Below are positions 1 through 5,999 of a stretch of DNA of 7,504 nt, piece after piece (position 1 is the first letter of the stretch; each line of letters opens with the position of its first letter). Position numbers and translations under genes: made by a program. Below the pieces are notes generated by a model. The model had not been told where the DNA came from. It saw only the letters and a list, made by a program, of their open reading frames with translations, and did no database searches. This DNA comes from Paratractidigestivibacter sp963611755 (GTDB lineage: Bacteria; Actinomycetota; Coriobacteriia; Coriobacteriales; Atopobiaceae): positions 1 to 7,504 of the forward strand of contig CAVDTK010000114.1 of assembly GCA_963611755.1 (NCBI GenBank), read 5' to 3'.

Positions 1-379
1 TGCCGTAGAACAGGACGGTGCCGAGGGTGCCCACGGCGGCGCCGAGGGAGGCGGCGAGGCCGGCGGCCTCAGCGGAGGCGGGGTCGAGGCCCTGGGCGTT
101 GACCGCGAGGATGGCCAGGGGGATGCCGATGTAGGAGACGGCGCGGACGTCTGCAGAAACGGTGCCGCCCGGGGTAACCAGAGCGATGTAGACGAGCTGG
201 ATCGCGGCGCCGATCAGGACGCCGGAGCGCACGTCGCCCATGATGAGGCCCACCACGAGGCCTGCGACCAAAGGACGTCCCAGGGTGTAGTTGCCGAACG
301 AGGTGCCGCCCATGCCAGGCATAGACGCCAGGCACGCGAACAGACCGAACAGCGCGGCTTGGAACACGTTGACTGTCAT
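1..379 (-). CDS. PTS mannose/fructose/sorbose-family IIC component (5' part, runs off left edge)
   Basis: This is the N-terminal 126 codons of the sugar-translocating membrane subunit of a mannose-family PTS. IIC and its IID partner carry the sugar across the membrane while IIB phosphorylates it. The reading frame is open from the ATG at 377-379 to the window edge, and the start has a purine-rich leader (GGTAGGAAGG) just upstream. The protein begins MTVNVFQAALFGLFACL. It then shows the family pattern: a TSFGNYTLGRPLVAG segment, a VGLIMGDVRSGVLIGAAIQL segment and a GGTVSADVRAV turn before another hydrophobic stretch. This matches ManY/AgaC/SorC-type IIC proteins, which have a GRPL and GDxxxGxxIGA core. 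It lies 78 bp downstream of the IIB gene on the same strand. The C-terminal half, and presumably IID, lie outside the window. The sugar is not predictable from this part. Confidence 0.9.
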   Translation of the reverse strand, partial: MTVNVFQAALFGLFACLASMPGMGGTSFGNYTLGRPLVAGLVVGLIMGDVRSGVLIGAAIQLVYIALVTPGGTVSADVRAVSYIGIPLAILAVNAQGLDPASAEAAGLAASLGAAVGTLGTVLFYG

Positions 380-457
380 TTCCTTCCTACCTTTCCTTGT
401 ATGCCTAGGCCCCGCTCCTCCCGCAGGGCCCGTTTACCGATAGAGAAGAGGGCGCCC

Positions 458-946
458 TTAGAAGCCGAACTGGCCGCGGAACTTGGGCCACTCGCCGATG
501 GACTTCTCCTTGATGAGGGCGAACTCGACGGTGTAGCCGGCGTTGGTGATGTCCTCGAACGCCTGCGCCTCTTCCTGGGTGATGGACTGGTTGTTGCCCA
601 GCTTCACGGTGTTGGGACGGTCGTTGCACGGACCCACGATGACGCGGTCGATGCCCGGCTTGAAGCCCATGTCGACAAGGATCTTCTTCATGTCGAGGGG
701 GTTCTTGGTGATGAGGAAGTAGTTGTCCTTAGAGGTGAGGACCTTCTCCTGGACGTCCTTGAAGTGATCGAGCGTCCACACGAAGGTCTTCTTGCCCGAG
801 GCGGACTTGTAGGCCTGCTTGAGCACGGGGTTGGAGGCGGCGGCGTCGTTCACGGCGATGAGGCCGTCGCAGGGGTACTCGAGCGACCAACGGGTGACGG
901 TCTGGCCGTGGATCATGCGGTCGTCGATGCGGATGAAGGAAATCAT
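458..946 (-). CDS. PTS mannose/fructose/sorbose-family IIB component
   Basis: This is a cytoplasmic phosphocarrier of 162 aa, a normal length for the family. It takes phosphate from IIA and passes it to the incoming sugar at IIC/IID. The N-terminus MISFIRIDDRMIHGQTVTRW contains the family signature RIDDRxIHGQ. His13 is the expected phosphorylation site. Later family features are the VNDAAASNPVLKQAYK segment (about 37-52), the VIVGPCNDRPNT loop (about 102-113) and an ITQEEAQAF segment before the C-terminal strand. The ATG at 944-946 has a good AGGAG eight bases upstream. It sits between IIA and IIC on the same strand, consistent with one operon. The family assignment is clear. The substrate (mannose, GalNAc, sorbose, glucosamine or another) is not. 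Confidence 0.95.
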   Translation of the reverse strand: MISFIRIDDRMIHGQTVTRWSLEYPCDGLIAVNDAAASNPVLKQAYKSASGKKTFVWTLDHFKDVQEKVLTSKDNYFLITKNPLDMKKILVDMGFKPGIDRVIVGPCNDRPNTVKLGNNQSITQEEAQAFEDITNAGYTVEFALIKEKSIGEWPKFRGQFGF

Positions 947-1062
947 TTCTCACTCCTTTTGACTGGGGTGTACAGGGCTTTGTTGGGGTGCGGCGCGCAG
1001 GTGGCGCGGTCGGCGCGCAGCCCGGCGCCGCGGTAACGCTGGCAGCGAGAAGACCGGGCGAC
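947..1062 (-). other. GC-rich intercistronic spacer with a 10-bp direct repeat
   Basis: This 116-bp gap separates IIA from IIB, unusually long inside a PTS operon. It holds an exact direct repeat, CGGCGCGCAG, at 991-1000 and 1011-1020. The GCGCGC cores are self-complementary, so the two copies can pair in the mRNA. A further GGCGCC lies nearby. A stem here could set processing, stability or relative expression of the subunits. No T-tract follows, so a terminator is unlikely. The pairing is inferred by eye only. Confidence 0.35.
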
Positions 1063-1494
1063 TTAGATGTCGTCCTCGTCGTCTTCGGCGGGCGCCTCGA
1101 TGGCGAACTCCATGATGCCGGCGCGGCCCTCGTCGCCCAGGCTCGCCTTCAGGCTCTCGAGGTCGGCGTCCTGCAGCTCCATCGCGGCGGCCATGGCCAT
1201 GGGCAGGTTCATGCCGGTGTAGGCGATGGCAGAACCCAAAAGGCCCTTCTCGCCAAGGACGTTGAGGGCGTTGGTCAAAGGCGAGCCGCCGATGATGTCG
1301 GCGAGAACCACGACCTCGTCGCCGGGGTTCACGGGAGCCAGGGTGGCCTTGAGGTTCTCGACGTAGACGTCGGCGCCCATGCCGTCCTCGAGGCTGGTGG
1401 ACAAAACGTCGTCGCGCTCACCCACGAGCATCTTGAGGACGCTGTGCAGGCCCGGGGCAAAAGTTCCGTGACTGACAAGAAGCAGGTAGCGCAT
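1063..1494 (-). CDS. PTS mannose/fructose/sorbose-family IIA component
   Basis: This 143-aa cytoplasmic phosphocarrier accepts phosphate from HPr and hands it to IIB. The N-terminus MRYLLLVSHGTFAPGLHSVL has the family VSHGxFAxG motif, with His9 as the expected phosphorylation site. Residues 66-72 read DIIGGSP, matching the DxxGGSP loop whose Asp assists catalysis in ManX-type IIA. An AYTGMNLPMAMAA segment (about 91-103) is also typical. The tail is very acidic (EAPAEDDEDDI). The ATG at 1492-1494 has AAGGGA upstream at suitable spacing. It is the first gene of the minus-strand PTS operon, and its promoter must lie in the 340-bp gap shared with the divergent DeoR regulator. Confidence 0.94.
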   Translation of the reverse strand: MRYLLLVSHGTFAPGLHSVLKMLVGERDDVLSTSLEDGMGADVYVENLKATLAPVNPGDEVVVLADIIGGSPLTNALNVLGEKGLLGSAIAYTGMNLPMAMAAAMELQDADLESLKASLGDEGRAGIMEFAIEAPAEDDEDDI

Positions 1495-1590
1495 ATCGTT
1501 TCCCTTCTCAAGGTTGCGGCGGGCGTTTGGCGCGGCGCCGGGGTTTCAGGTCGGCGTGATTGTCAGTGTTAACTACTTTTGGGACCCTGA

Positions 1591-1613
1591 TTTTGTTGCC
1601 AGCGGCAACAAAA
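1591..1613. promoter_or_regulatory. Perfect palindrome, candidate operator for the PTS operon
   Basis: Arms of 10 bp are perfect: TTTTGTTGCC (1591-1600) and GGCAACAAAA (1604-1613), around a 3-bp AGC centre. The outer bases are T4 on one side and A4 on the other, so on neither strand does a T-tract follow the stem as in an intrinsic terminator. A protein-binding operator is more likely. It lies 97 bp upstream of the IIA start and 221 bp upstream of the DeoR start. Binding by the adjacent DeoR-family protein is an inference. Confidence 0.6.
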
Positions 1614-1632
1614 CGCCGGTGAACGGTAGTTG

Positions 1633-1641
1633 ATAGTAGCA
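1633..1641 (-). promoter_or_regulatory. Weak extended -10 candidate for the PTS operon
   Basis: On the minus strand this reads TGCTACTAT, an extended -10 (TGn plus a TATAAT-like hexamer). No good -35 was seen at 16-18 bp. If used, transcription would start near 1625, leaving a leader of about 130 nt that includes the 1591-1613 palindrome. The small dyad CATTT-GTGA-AAATG (1644-1657) would overlap the promoter. Confidence 0.25.
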
Positions 1642-1834
1642 ATCATTTGTGAAAATGAATGAAATGTTGAACTGTCCACCACGGTCTACCTGCGGCTTTT
1701 TTCTTATTTTCAACTTGGCACGAAACTGTTTCGCTTTACCGTTGGGCGATTATCGTTTTGTTTCGATTTGCCTCGAGGCTATCTTTCTTGTTGTGTTTTC
1801 TCCCCTGCCAAGCCTCAAGCGAAAGGCCCAAGCC

Positions 1835-2590
1835 ATGCTGCAAGACGAGCGCCAAGCACGCATCATCGCCCTTCTTAACGACAACGGCCGCGTGGAGACC
1901 TCCGATCTGGCCGCGCTCTTTGGCGTGACCGAGGTCTGCATCCGCAAGGACTTGAAGCAGCTGGCCGAGCGCGGGATCTGCAAGCGCATCTATGGCGGCG
2001 CCACGTCGGTCGAGAACACGATGGAGCTCAACGTCGTGGACCGCATCGACAGCTTCGTGCCCGAGAAACGCATCATCGCCAAAAAGGCGCTGCGCCTGAT
2101 CGAGCCCGAGATGACGGTGTTTCTCGACATCTCCACCACGAGCCTGATCCTGGCGGACTTCATCGCGCAGGCCCACATCAACTGCACCGTGGTCTCCACG
2201 ATGATTGGCGTCCTCAACCGGCTGGCAAAGAGCGCCGAGACGACCTCGTTGTGCCCCGGCGGGACCCTGCGCCCCTCGCTTGACGGGTTTGTGGGCGGCT
2301 CGTGCGTGAAGGCGCTCGACAACTACCGCTTTGACCTGGCCTTTATGGGCTGTTACGGCCTGGACGCGCAGACGCGCGAGATCACCACGCACGCGGCCGA
2401 GGACGGCATCGTGAAGGAGGCCGTGGTCGCACGGTCGCGCAAGAATATGCTGGTGGCCGAGTCGCGCAAGCTCAAGAACTTCGGAAGCTACCGGTATGCC
2501 AGCTTCGGCGACTTCGACGCGCTGATCTGCGACGGAGAGGACGTCGATGCCATCACGCGCGTTCGGCGGGCGGGGTTGACGGTGCTGTAG
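1835..2590 (+). CDS. DeoR-family transcriptional regulator, probably of the adjacent PTS
   Basis: This is a 251-aa sugar-responsive DNA-binding protein. Residues 1-55 form the DeoR winged helix-turn-helix: MLQDERQARIIALLNDNGRV, then the recognition segment VTEVCIRKDLKQL and the RIYGGA end, close to the family IRxDLxxLxxxGxxxRxxGGA. Residues about 76-235 match the DeoR C-terminal sensor domain: a FLDISTTSLILA phosphosugar-binding segment, PGGTLRPSLDGFVG (141-154), FMGCYGLD and a VKEAVVARSRKNMLVAESRK stretch. The start at 1835 was chosen because family members begin this way and GAAAGG lies 8 bp upstream; a longer frame from ATG 1649 adds 62 non-family residues. It is divergent from the PTS operon, the usual layout for a local regulator binding a phosphorylated sugar. 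The effector is unknown. Confidence 0.93.
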   Translation: MLQDERQARIIALLNDNGRVETSDLAALFGVTEVCIRKDLKQLAERGICKRIYGGATSVENTMELNVVDRIDSFVPEKRIIAKKALRLIEPEMTVFLDISTTSLILADFIAQAHINCTVVSTMIGVLNRLAKSAETTSLCPGGTLRPSLDGFVGGSCVKALDNYRFDLAFMGCYGLDAQTREITTHAAEDGIVKEAVVARSRKNMLVAESRKLKNFGSYRYASFGDFDALICDGEDVDAITRVRRAGLTVL

Positions 2591-2610
2591 GCCCGGTTAG
2601 TGTGGAGTTT

Positions 2611-2626
2611 GTTAGCCTTGGCTAAC
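2611..2626. promoter_or_regulatory. Perfect 7-bp-arm palindrome upstream of Nramp, DtxR/MntR-like
   Basis: The arms are GTTAGCC (2611-2617) and GGCTAAC (2620-2626) with a 2-bp TT centre. The half-site resembles those of DtxR/IdeR/MntR-type metal-dependent repressors, whose operators carry TTAGG/GTTAGSC elements. A 2-nt loop is too tight for a good RNA hairpin, so a terminator for the preceding regulator gene is less likely. Its place 97 bp before a metal transporter supports a metal-response operator; this is inference. Confidence 0.5.
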
Positions 2627-2674
2627 TTGTAAGGGCGCGCAGGCGATGCTGGGCGTAGAGTGTGTCTCGATAAA

Positions 2675-2706
2675 TACCTGTGATTAGGTAGGAATTGCCT
2701 ACCTGG
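2675..2706. promoter_or_regulatory. Second dyad cluster just before the Nramp start
   Basis: AGGTAGG (2686-2692) and CCTACCT (2698-2704) form a perfect 7-bp-arm dyad with a 5-bp centre. A further TACCT at 2675-2679 gives alternating TACCT / AGGTA / TACCT half-sites, so two overlapping pairings are possible. With its TTAGG flank it also resembles a DtxR-family site. It ends 18 bp before the ATG, next to the GAGG ribosome-binding sequence, so a bound protein or an RNA stem could affect initiation. The AT-rich GATAAATA around 2669-2676 could be a -10, but no good -35 was seen. Confidence 0.45.
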
Positions 2707-2722
2707 GAAAACGAGGCGATCT

Positions 2723-3976
2723 ATGCTGGGATACCTTAAGGAACGGTTCGGCGGCGAGAAGACCGGCGGGCACGGCGGACTTGAGATCCTGCGGCACATA
2801 GGGCCGGGGCTTCTCGTCACCGTGGGGTTTATCGACCCCGGCAACTGGGCGACCAACATGGCCGCCGGTTCGACCTACGGCTACGGGTTGCTATGGGTGG
2901 TCACCCTGTCGACCGTGATGCTCATCGTGCTGCAGCACAACGCAGCTCACCTGGGCATCGTTACCGGAACCTGCCTGGCCGAGGCAACGCGGCGCTACCT
3001 TCCCGGATGGGCTTCTCGCCTGGTTTTGGGCAGCGCCTGGCTGACCTGCGCGGCGACCGCCGTGGCCGAGATCCTGGGCGCGGCCATCGCGCTGCAGATG
3101 CTGTTTTGCTTGTCGCTTCGCGTTGGCTGCTTGATCGTGGCCGCGGCGAGCGCGGCGATGCTCTTCACCAGCTCGTACAAGCGCATCGAACGCTGGATCA
3201 TCGCCTTCGTGAGCATCGTGGGCTGCTCATTTCTGGCGGAGCTAGCGCTAGTCGACGTCGACTGGGGTACGGCGGCCATCTCGTGGATCGCCCCACAGAC
3301 GCCCGTGGGGTCGGCCGCGATCATCGCGAGCATCCTGGGCGCGGTCGTCATGCCGCACAACCTGTTTCTCCACTCCGAGGTCATCCAGGCTTCACACTAC
3401 GAGGAGCAGGGCGAGAGCGTGATCGAGGAGCGGCTGAGAAACGAGCTGCTGGACACCCTGCTGTCGATGGGAATCGGGTGGGCCATCAACTCGGCGATGA
3501 TCATCTTGGCGGCCACCGCCTTCTTTGAGCAGGGCGTCATTGTGGACGACCTTGCGGCCGCGGCGGCCACGCTCTCCCCCATCCTGGGGCCTGCGAGCTC
3601 CACGATCTTCGCGGCGGCACTCCTCTTCGCGGGCCTTTCGAGCAGCGTGTGCGCAGGCATGGCCGCGGGTACCGTGAGCGCCGGCATGTTCGGCGAGGAG
3701 TATGACATCCACGACCGGCACTCATCAATAGGCGTCGGCCTGGCGCTTCTCGGCGCGTGCATCGCATGCATGGCGATCCCCGACGCCTTCCAGGGACTGG
3801 TCATGAGCCAGACGCTCTTGTCGTTGCAGCTGCCCATCACGGTGTTCGTGCTCATTGGGCTCACCAGCTCGCGCCGCGTCATGGGACGCCACGCCAACTC
3901 ACGGCCTCTGAAGTGCGCTTTACTTGCGATTGCCGGGGTTGTTTGCGTGCTCGACCTTGCCATGCTCGCGGGATGA
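2723..3976 (+). CDS. Nramp-family divalent metal (Mn2+/Fe2+) transporter, MntH-type
   Basis: This 417-aa integral membrane protein has about 11 hydrophobic segments. It imports Mn2+ and/or Fe2+ with protons. TM1 carries the signature VGFIDPGNWAT: Asp38 and Asn41 of DPGN are the expected metal ligands. TM6 carries GAVVMPHNLFLHSEV: Ala207 and Met210 complete the usual site, followed by Pro211 and His212. The late segment SQTLLSLQLPITVFVLIGLT (362-381) matches the conserved TM10 pattern. The usual GQSSTxTGTxAGQ stretch is replaced by FAGLSSSVCAGMAAGTVSAG (302-321), which to my memory is shared by one Nramp subgroup. The ATG at 2723 has GAGG seven bases upstream. Two metal-repressor-like dyads precede it. 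Substrate choice between Mn and Fe is not settled by sequence, but the Met ligand favours transition metals over Mg or Ca. Confidence 0.95.
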   Translation: MLGYLKERFGGEKTGGHGGLEILRHIGPGLLVTVGFIDPGNWATNMAAGSTYGYGLLWVVTLSTVMLIVLQHNAAHLGIVTGTCLAEATRRYLPGWASRLVLGSAWLTCAATAVAEILGAAIALQMLFCLSLRVGCLIVAAASAAMLFTSSYKRIERWIIAFVSIVGCSFLAELALVDVDWGTAAISWIAPQTPVGSAAIIASILGAVVMPHNLFLHSEVIQASHYEEQGESVIEERLRNELLDTLLSMGIGWAINSAMIILAATAFFEQGVIVDDLAAAAATLSPILGPASSTIFAAALLFAGLSSSVCAGMAAGTVSAGMFGEEYDIHDRHSSIGVGLALLGACIACMAIPDAFQGLVMSQTLLSLQLPITVFVLIGLTSSRRVMGRHANSRPLKCALLAIAGVVCVLDLAMLAG

Positions 3977-4001
3977 GTCGAGCCGATCCCCCGCAGTCGA
4001 G

Positions 4002-4201
4002 TGCGGAACTGCGCCTAAGGACACGGCCGAAGGGCTTCTCGCTGCAGAAAATCGCGAACTTTTGTATTTTGCACAAGAACACCGAATAGCCGCCCAAACG
4101 GCACCTCGCTTACCTGCGGTTTTGTCACGCCAGACCGCCTTGCTACTAAGTGATTCCGTACAAAATACAAAAGTTCATCATTTTTCGTTACCGAGAAGAT
4201 C
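4002..4201 (+). repeat. Palindromic repeat, copy A (MITE-like), overlapping the LuxR 3' end
   Basis: This is one of two homologous copies; copy B is in inverted orientation. A conserved head (4002-4040, one mismatch to B over 39 bp) is followed by a 16-nt spacer (4040-4055). Then comes GAACTTTTGTATTTTGCAC (4056-4074), paired with GTACAAAATACAAAAGTTC (4158-4176): 19-bp inverted repeats with one mismatch, centred at 4116. A weaker outer pair GGGCTTCT (4032-4039) and AGAAGATC (4194-4201) is nearly concentric and reaches into the LuxR coding end. Inner stems are more decayed than in copy B. It fills the space between the convergent Nramp and LuxR genes, where no other terminator is seen. No transposase is present, so movement would need help in trans. 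Confidence 0.85.
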
Positions 4202-5398
4202 CGCGAGCTCCTTGCGTGAGTGAATGCCCAAACGTCGATACCCGCGCAAACGGTAGGAATTGACCGTTCCTTTGGCAATCGCAAGATTGTCGGCGATCTG
4301 CGCGGGCTTCTTACCTTGGGCGATCGCCAGCAGCACGGCGGCCTCAAGTTCAGATAGGCCTTGGCCCTGCAGTCGATGAAGAGACTGTTCGTCGTCTATG
4401 TCCACCTCAGGGCAATTTCCTTCTTCAACCAACAGATAGGTCGCAAGAGCCGCAGTCATCGCCGACGCGACGGCAACCCTCGCCAGGACAAAGGACCACT
4501 CCAAAGGGATACCGGCGATTGAAACGCGGGCGACTCCCGGAGACATTGGCCCCACACACAGACCAAGGACAAATAAGGGCAGGAGTGAGGAATAGCGGTG
4601 GGGAGAAGAAATTGCGAGGCTCTTGAAATCGAAGAACCCTATCAATACGCTCGCGACAATCATTGAGGTGACAGGCACGGCGAGCGCGCAGACCACGGGG
4701 ATAAAACCTGCCGCGACCCCGCGGAGCAGCATTCCAAAGGTAAGAGACATGATTGCCATCGCAACGGTAACGGCGATATCGGTGTCAGCACCGCTATCGC
4801 CGGCCGGAACGAAATAGACGCATAGCACACCAGCCAGCGTCGCCATAAACAGGCAGACGCTCAAACCACCAAGGCAAGCGCACAAAGACATCGTGGCAAG
4901 CAAAATCCATGCAGCGGGTAGCCAGCGACTAGCGGATGGCCGCACATCATCGTGGGCCGCCAGCGGTTTCGGTCGCAGATCATCAAGAGAAGTCGCACCC
5001 AGCTTCTCCATCGCACGCTGCCGATAGGTGCCTACTGTCGACGGCCTAAGACCCAGCTCAGAGGCCGCCTCAGCTTGGGTTTTCCCTGAAAGGAGAAGCG
5101 TGATCACGTCTATCTCGCGTCCAGAAAGACACGAGAAGCGTCCCTCCTCTTCGCTTGCCTTTGAAGATTCAGGACGCCGCTGTTTAAGGCGGGATTGAAT
5201 GTGCGGCGCGGCATAAGCCGCAACGAGCAAAACCGCCGTCATGGCGAAAGTGGGCAATCCGAATAGGGAGAGACCAACCTGTTCTCTGAACAAAACCGTT
5301 CCAAGCAAGAGCGTCGCCACAAGCCTTCTCACCCAGGCGGGAATCCGCGTCACAAGAAGAACTGCAACAGCCGCAACCATCAACCCCGCGTCAAGCAC
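4178..5398 (-). CDS. Membrane protein with two LuxR-type helix-turn-helix domains
   Basis: This is a 406-aa membrane-anchored putative transcription factor. Three hydrophobic segments (about 3-18, 25-37, 43-64) come first. A LuxR/GerE domain (about 88-142) follows, with LSGREIDVITLLLSGKTQAE and STVGTYRQRAMEKLG. Then come about six to eight more hydrophobic segments (about 159-324) and a second LuxR domain (about 346-403): LSELEAAVLLAIAQGKKPAQ, then GTVNSYRLRGYRRLGIHSRK. LuxR proteins normally have one such domain, at the C-terminus. No receiver or ATPase domain is visible. The GTG start (5396-5398) has GAGGG four bases upstream and lies within the end of the VanZ-like gene (19-bp overlap), suggesting translational coupling. 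The last codons and TGA stop fall inside repeat A. Signal and targets are unknown; autoregulation of the cassette is plausible. Confidence 0.85.
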   Translation of the reverse strand: MLDAGLMVAAVAVLLVTRIPAWVRRLVATLLLGTVLFREQVGLSLFGLPTFAMTAVLLVAAYAAPHIQSRLKQRRPESSKASEEEGRFSCLSGREIDVITLLLSGKTQAEAASELGLRPSTVGTYRQRAMEKLGATSLDDLRPKPLAAHDDVRPSASRWLPAAWILLATMSLCACLGGLSVCLFMATLAGVLCVYFVPAGDSGADTDIAVTVAMAIMSLTFGMLLRGVAAGFIPVVCALAVPVTSMIVASVLIGFFDFKSLAISSPHRYSSLLPLFVLGLCVGPMSPGVARVSIAGIPLEWSFVLARVAVASAMTAALATYLLVEEGNCPEVDIDDEQSLHRLQGQGLSELEAAVLLAIAQGKKPAQIADNLAIAKGTVNSYRLRGYRRLGIHSRKELADLLGNEK

Positions 5399-5943
5399 TT
5401 GGCCCTCTTTTCTCGAAACGAAATGATCCTTTTCGAGATTAGATACCCAAGTACTCCACCCAAGAACGCAAGAAGCGCCTCGTCGAAGCTTATGCGCTTT
5501 GAGCAGGATCTCATCAGCGCGTTTTCAAACACTTGGAACAGTTCTATTCCGATTGCAGTGACGGCAATAACGCAAATTCCGCGCCTTGTTGACCTGCACG
5601 AACTAAAGAGCGCCGGCAGAAGTAAGCCAAAGGGGACTAACACCGCCGTCATTTTTAGGAGCGTAAGGCCCGCGCCAAGCATATCCGTCGCATTCGATGA
5701 GGTGAGCAACTGCGCAATAAATGAGAAGGGGCATGGAAACATCCCCATGTCCTGAGACAGCATCTCGTCCTCTACGAAAGAGAACGGGAGAAACTCAACG
5801 CAAAAGAGCGCCGGTAAATACACCGCGAAAATCAACACGCCAAGCGTCTTTGCGGCAGAATATCCCTTCCATACAGCGATTCCGGCCGCAATAAGGATCG
5901 ACGCAAGGGCCAGGTAGGGATATAGACTGTAATCAACAATCAT
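5380..5943 (-). CDS. VanZ-like membrane protein
   Basis: This is a 187-aa protein with four or five hydrophobic segments (about 8-25, 32-50, 88-116, 122-138, 155-174). The LVPFGLLLPALF stretch (102-113), the Glu-containing IGIELFQVF (131-139) and the C-terminal ISFDEALLAFLGGVLGYLI (151-169) follow the VanZ pattern of PFGxLLP, an E-x-x-Q helix and an acidic pair before LGGxLGY. VanZ family members are linked to low-level teicoplanin resistance and envelope functions, but many are uncharacterised. The ATG at 5941-5943 has GAGGAG six bases upstream. It lies 56 bp after the secreted-protein gene and overlaps the LuxR-type gene by 19 bp. It may form the membrane partner of that regulator. The family call rests on motif recognition only. 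Confidence 0.7.
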   Translation of the reverse strand: MIVDYSLYPYLALASILIAAGIAVWKGYSAAKTLGVLIFAVYLPALFCVEFLPFSFVEDEMLSQDMGMFPCPFSFIAQLLTSSNATDMLGAGLTLLKMTAVLVPFGLLLPALFSSCRSTRRGICVIAVTAIGIELFQVFENALMRSCSKRISFDEALLAFLGGVLGYLISKRIISFREKRAKCLTRG

Positions 5944-5999
5944 TTGTGCTCCTCAAAAGAACGGCGAGAGCATCAGAACGACGCCCCCGCCACGTTGCT

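Larger units (their letters stand above)
1495..1834. promoter_or_regulatory. Divergent intergenic control region between PTS operon and DeoR-family gene
   Basis: This 340-bp stretch has no convincing gene. The frame of the regulator is open back to an ATG at 1649, but that extension (62 aa) does not look like DeoR sequence. The region is more AT-rich than its neighbours from about 1560 onward. It holds the palindrome at 1591-1613, an extended -10 candidate at 1633-1641, and a run of TGAA/GAAA motifs around 1649-1672 that includes the small dyad CATTT-GTGA-AAATG (1644-1657). Promoters for both directions should be here. Confidence 0.6.

Noticed and set aside
359..1572. Long plus-strand frames opposite the IIB and IIA genes (359-1036, 988-1572)
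   Set aside because: They are antisense shadows of GC-rich coding DNA; the minus-strand products are clear PTS proteins with catalytic His residues.
1649..1834. N-terminal extension of the DeoR gene from ATG 1649
   Set aside because: The 62 extra residues are not DeoR-like, the family normally starts as at 1835, and the stretch overlaps the likely promoter region.
1736..2392. Minus-strand frame opposite the DeoR gene
   Set aside because: Low-complexity R/A/H-rich translation with no family features; the opposite strand encodes a full DeoR protein.
2611..2626. Palindrome read as the terminator of the DeoR gene
   Set aside because: The 2-nt loop is too short and no real T-tract follows; an operator for the metal transporter is a better fit.
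2893..3963. Alternative frames within the Nramp gene, both strands
   Set aside because: Shadows: translations are Arg/Gly-rich or lack any pattern, while the main frame carries DPGN and MPHN.
3924..4347. Small ORFs across repeat A (plus 3924-4223, minus 4015-4347)
   Set aside because: They lie in the palindromic repeat; differences from copy B are not biased to third codon positions, so coding is unlikely.
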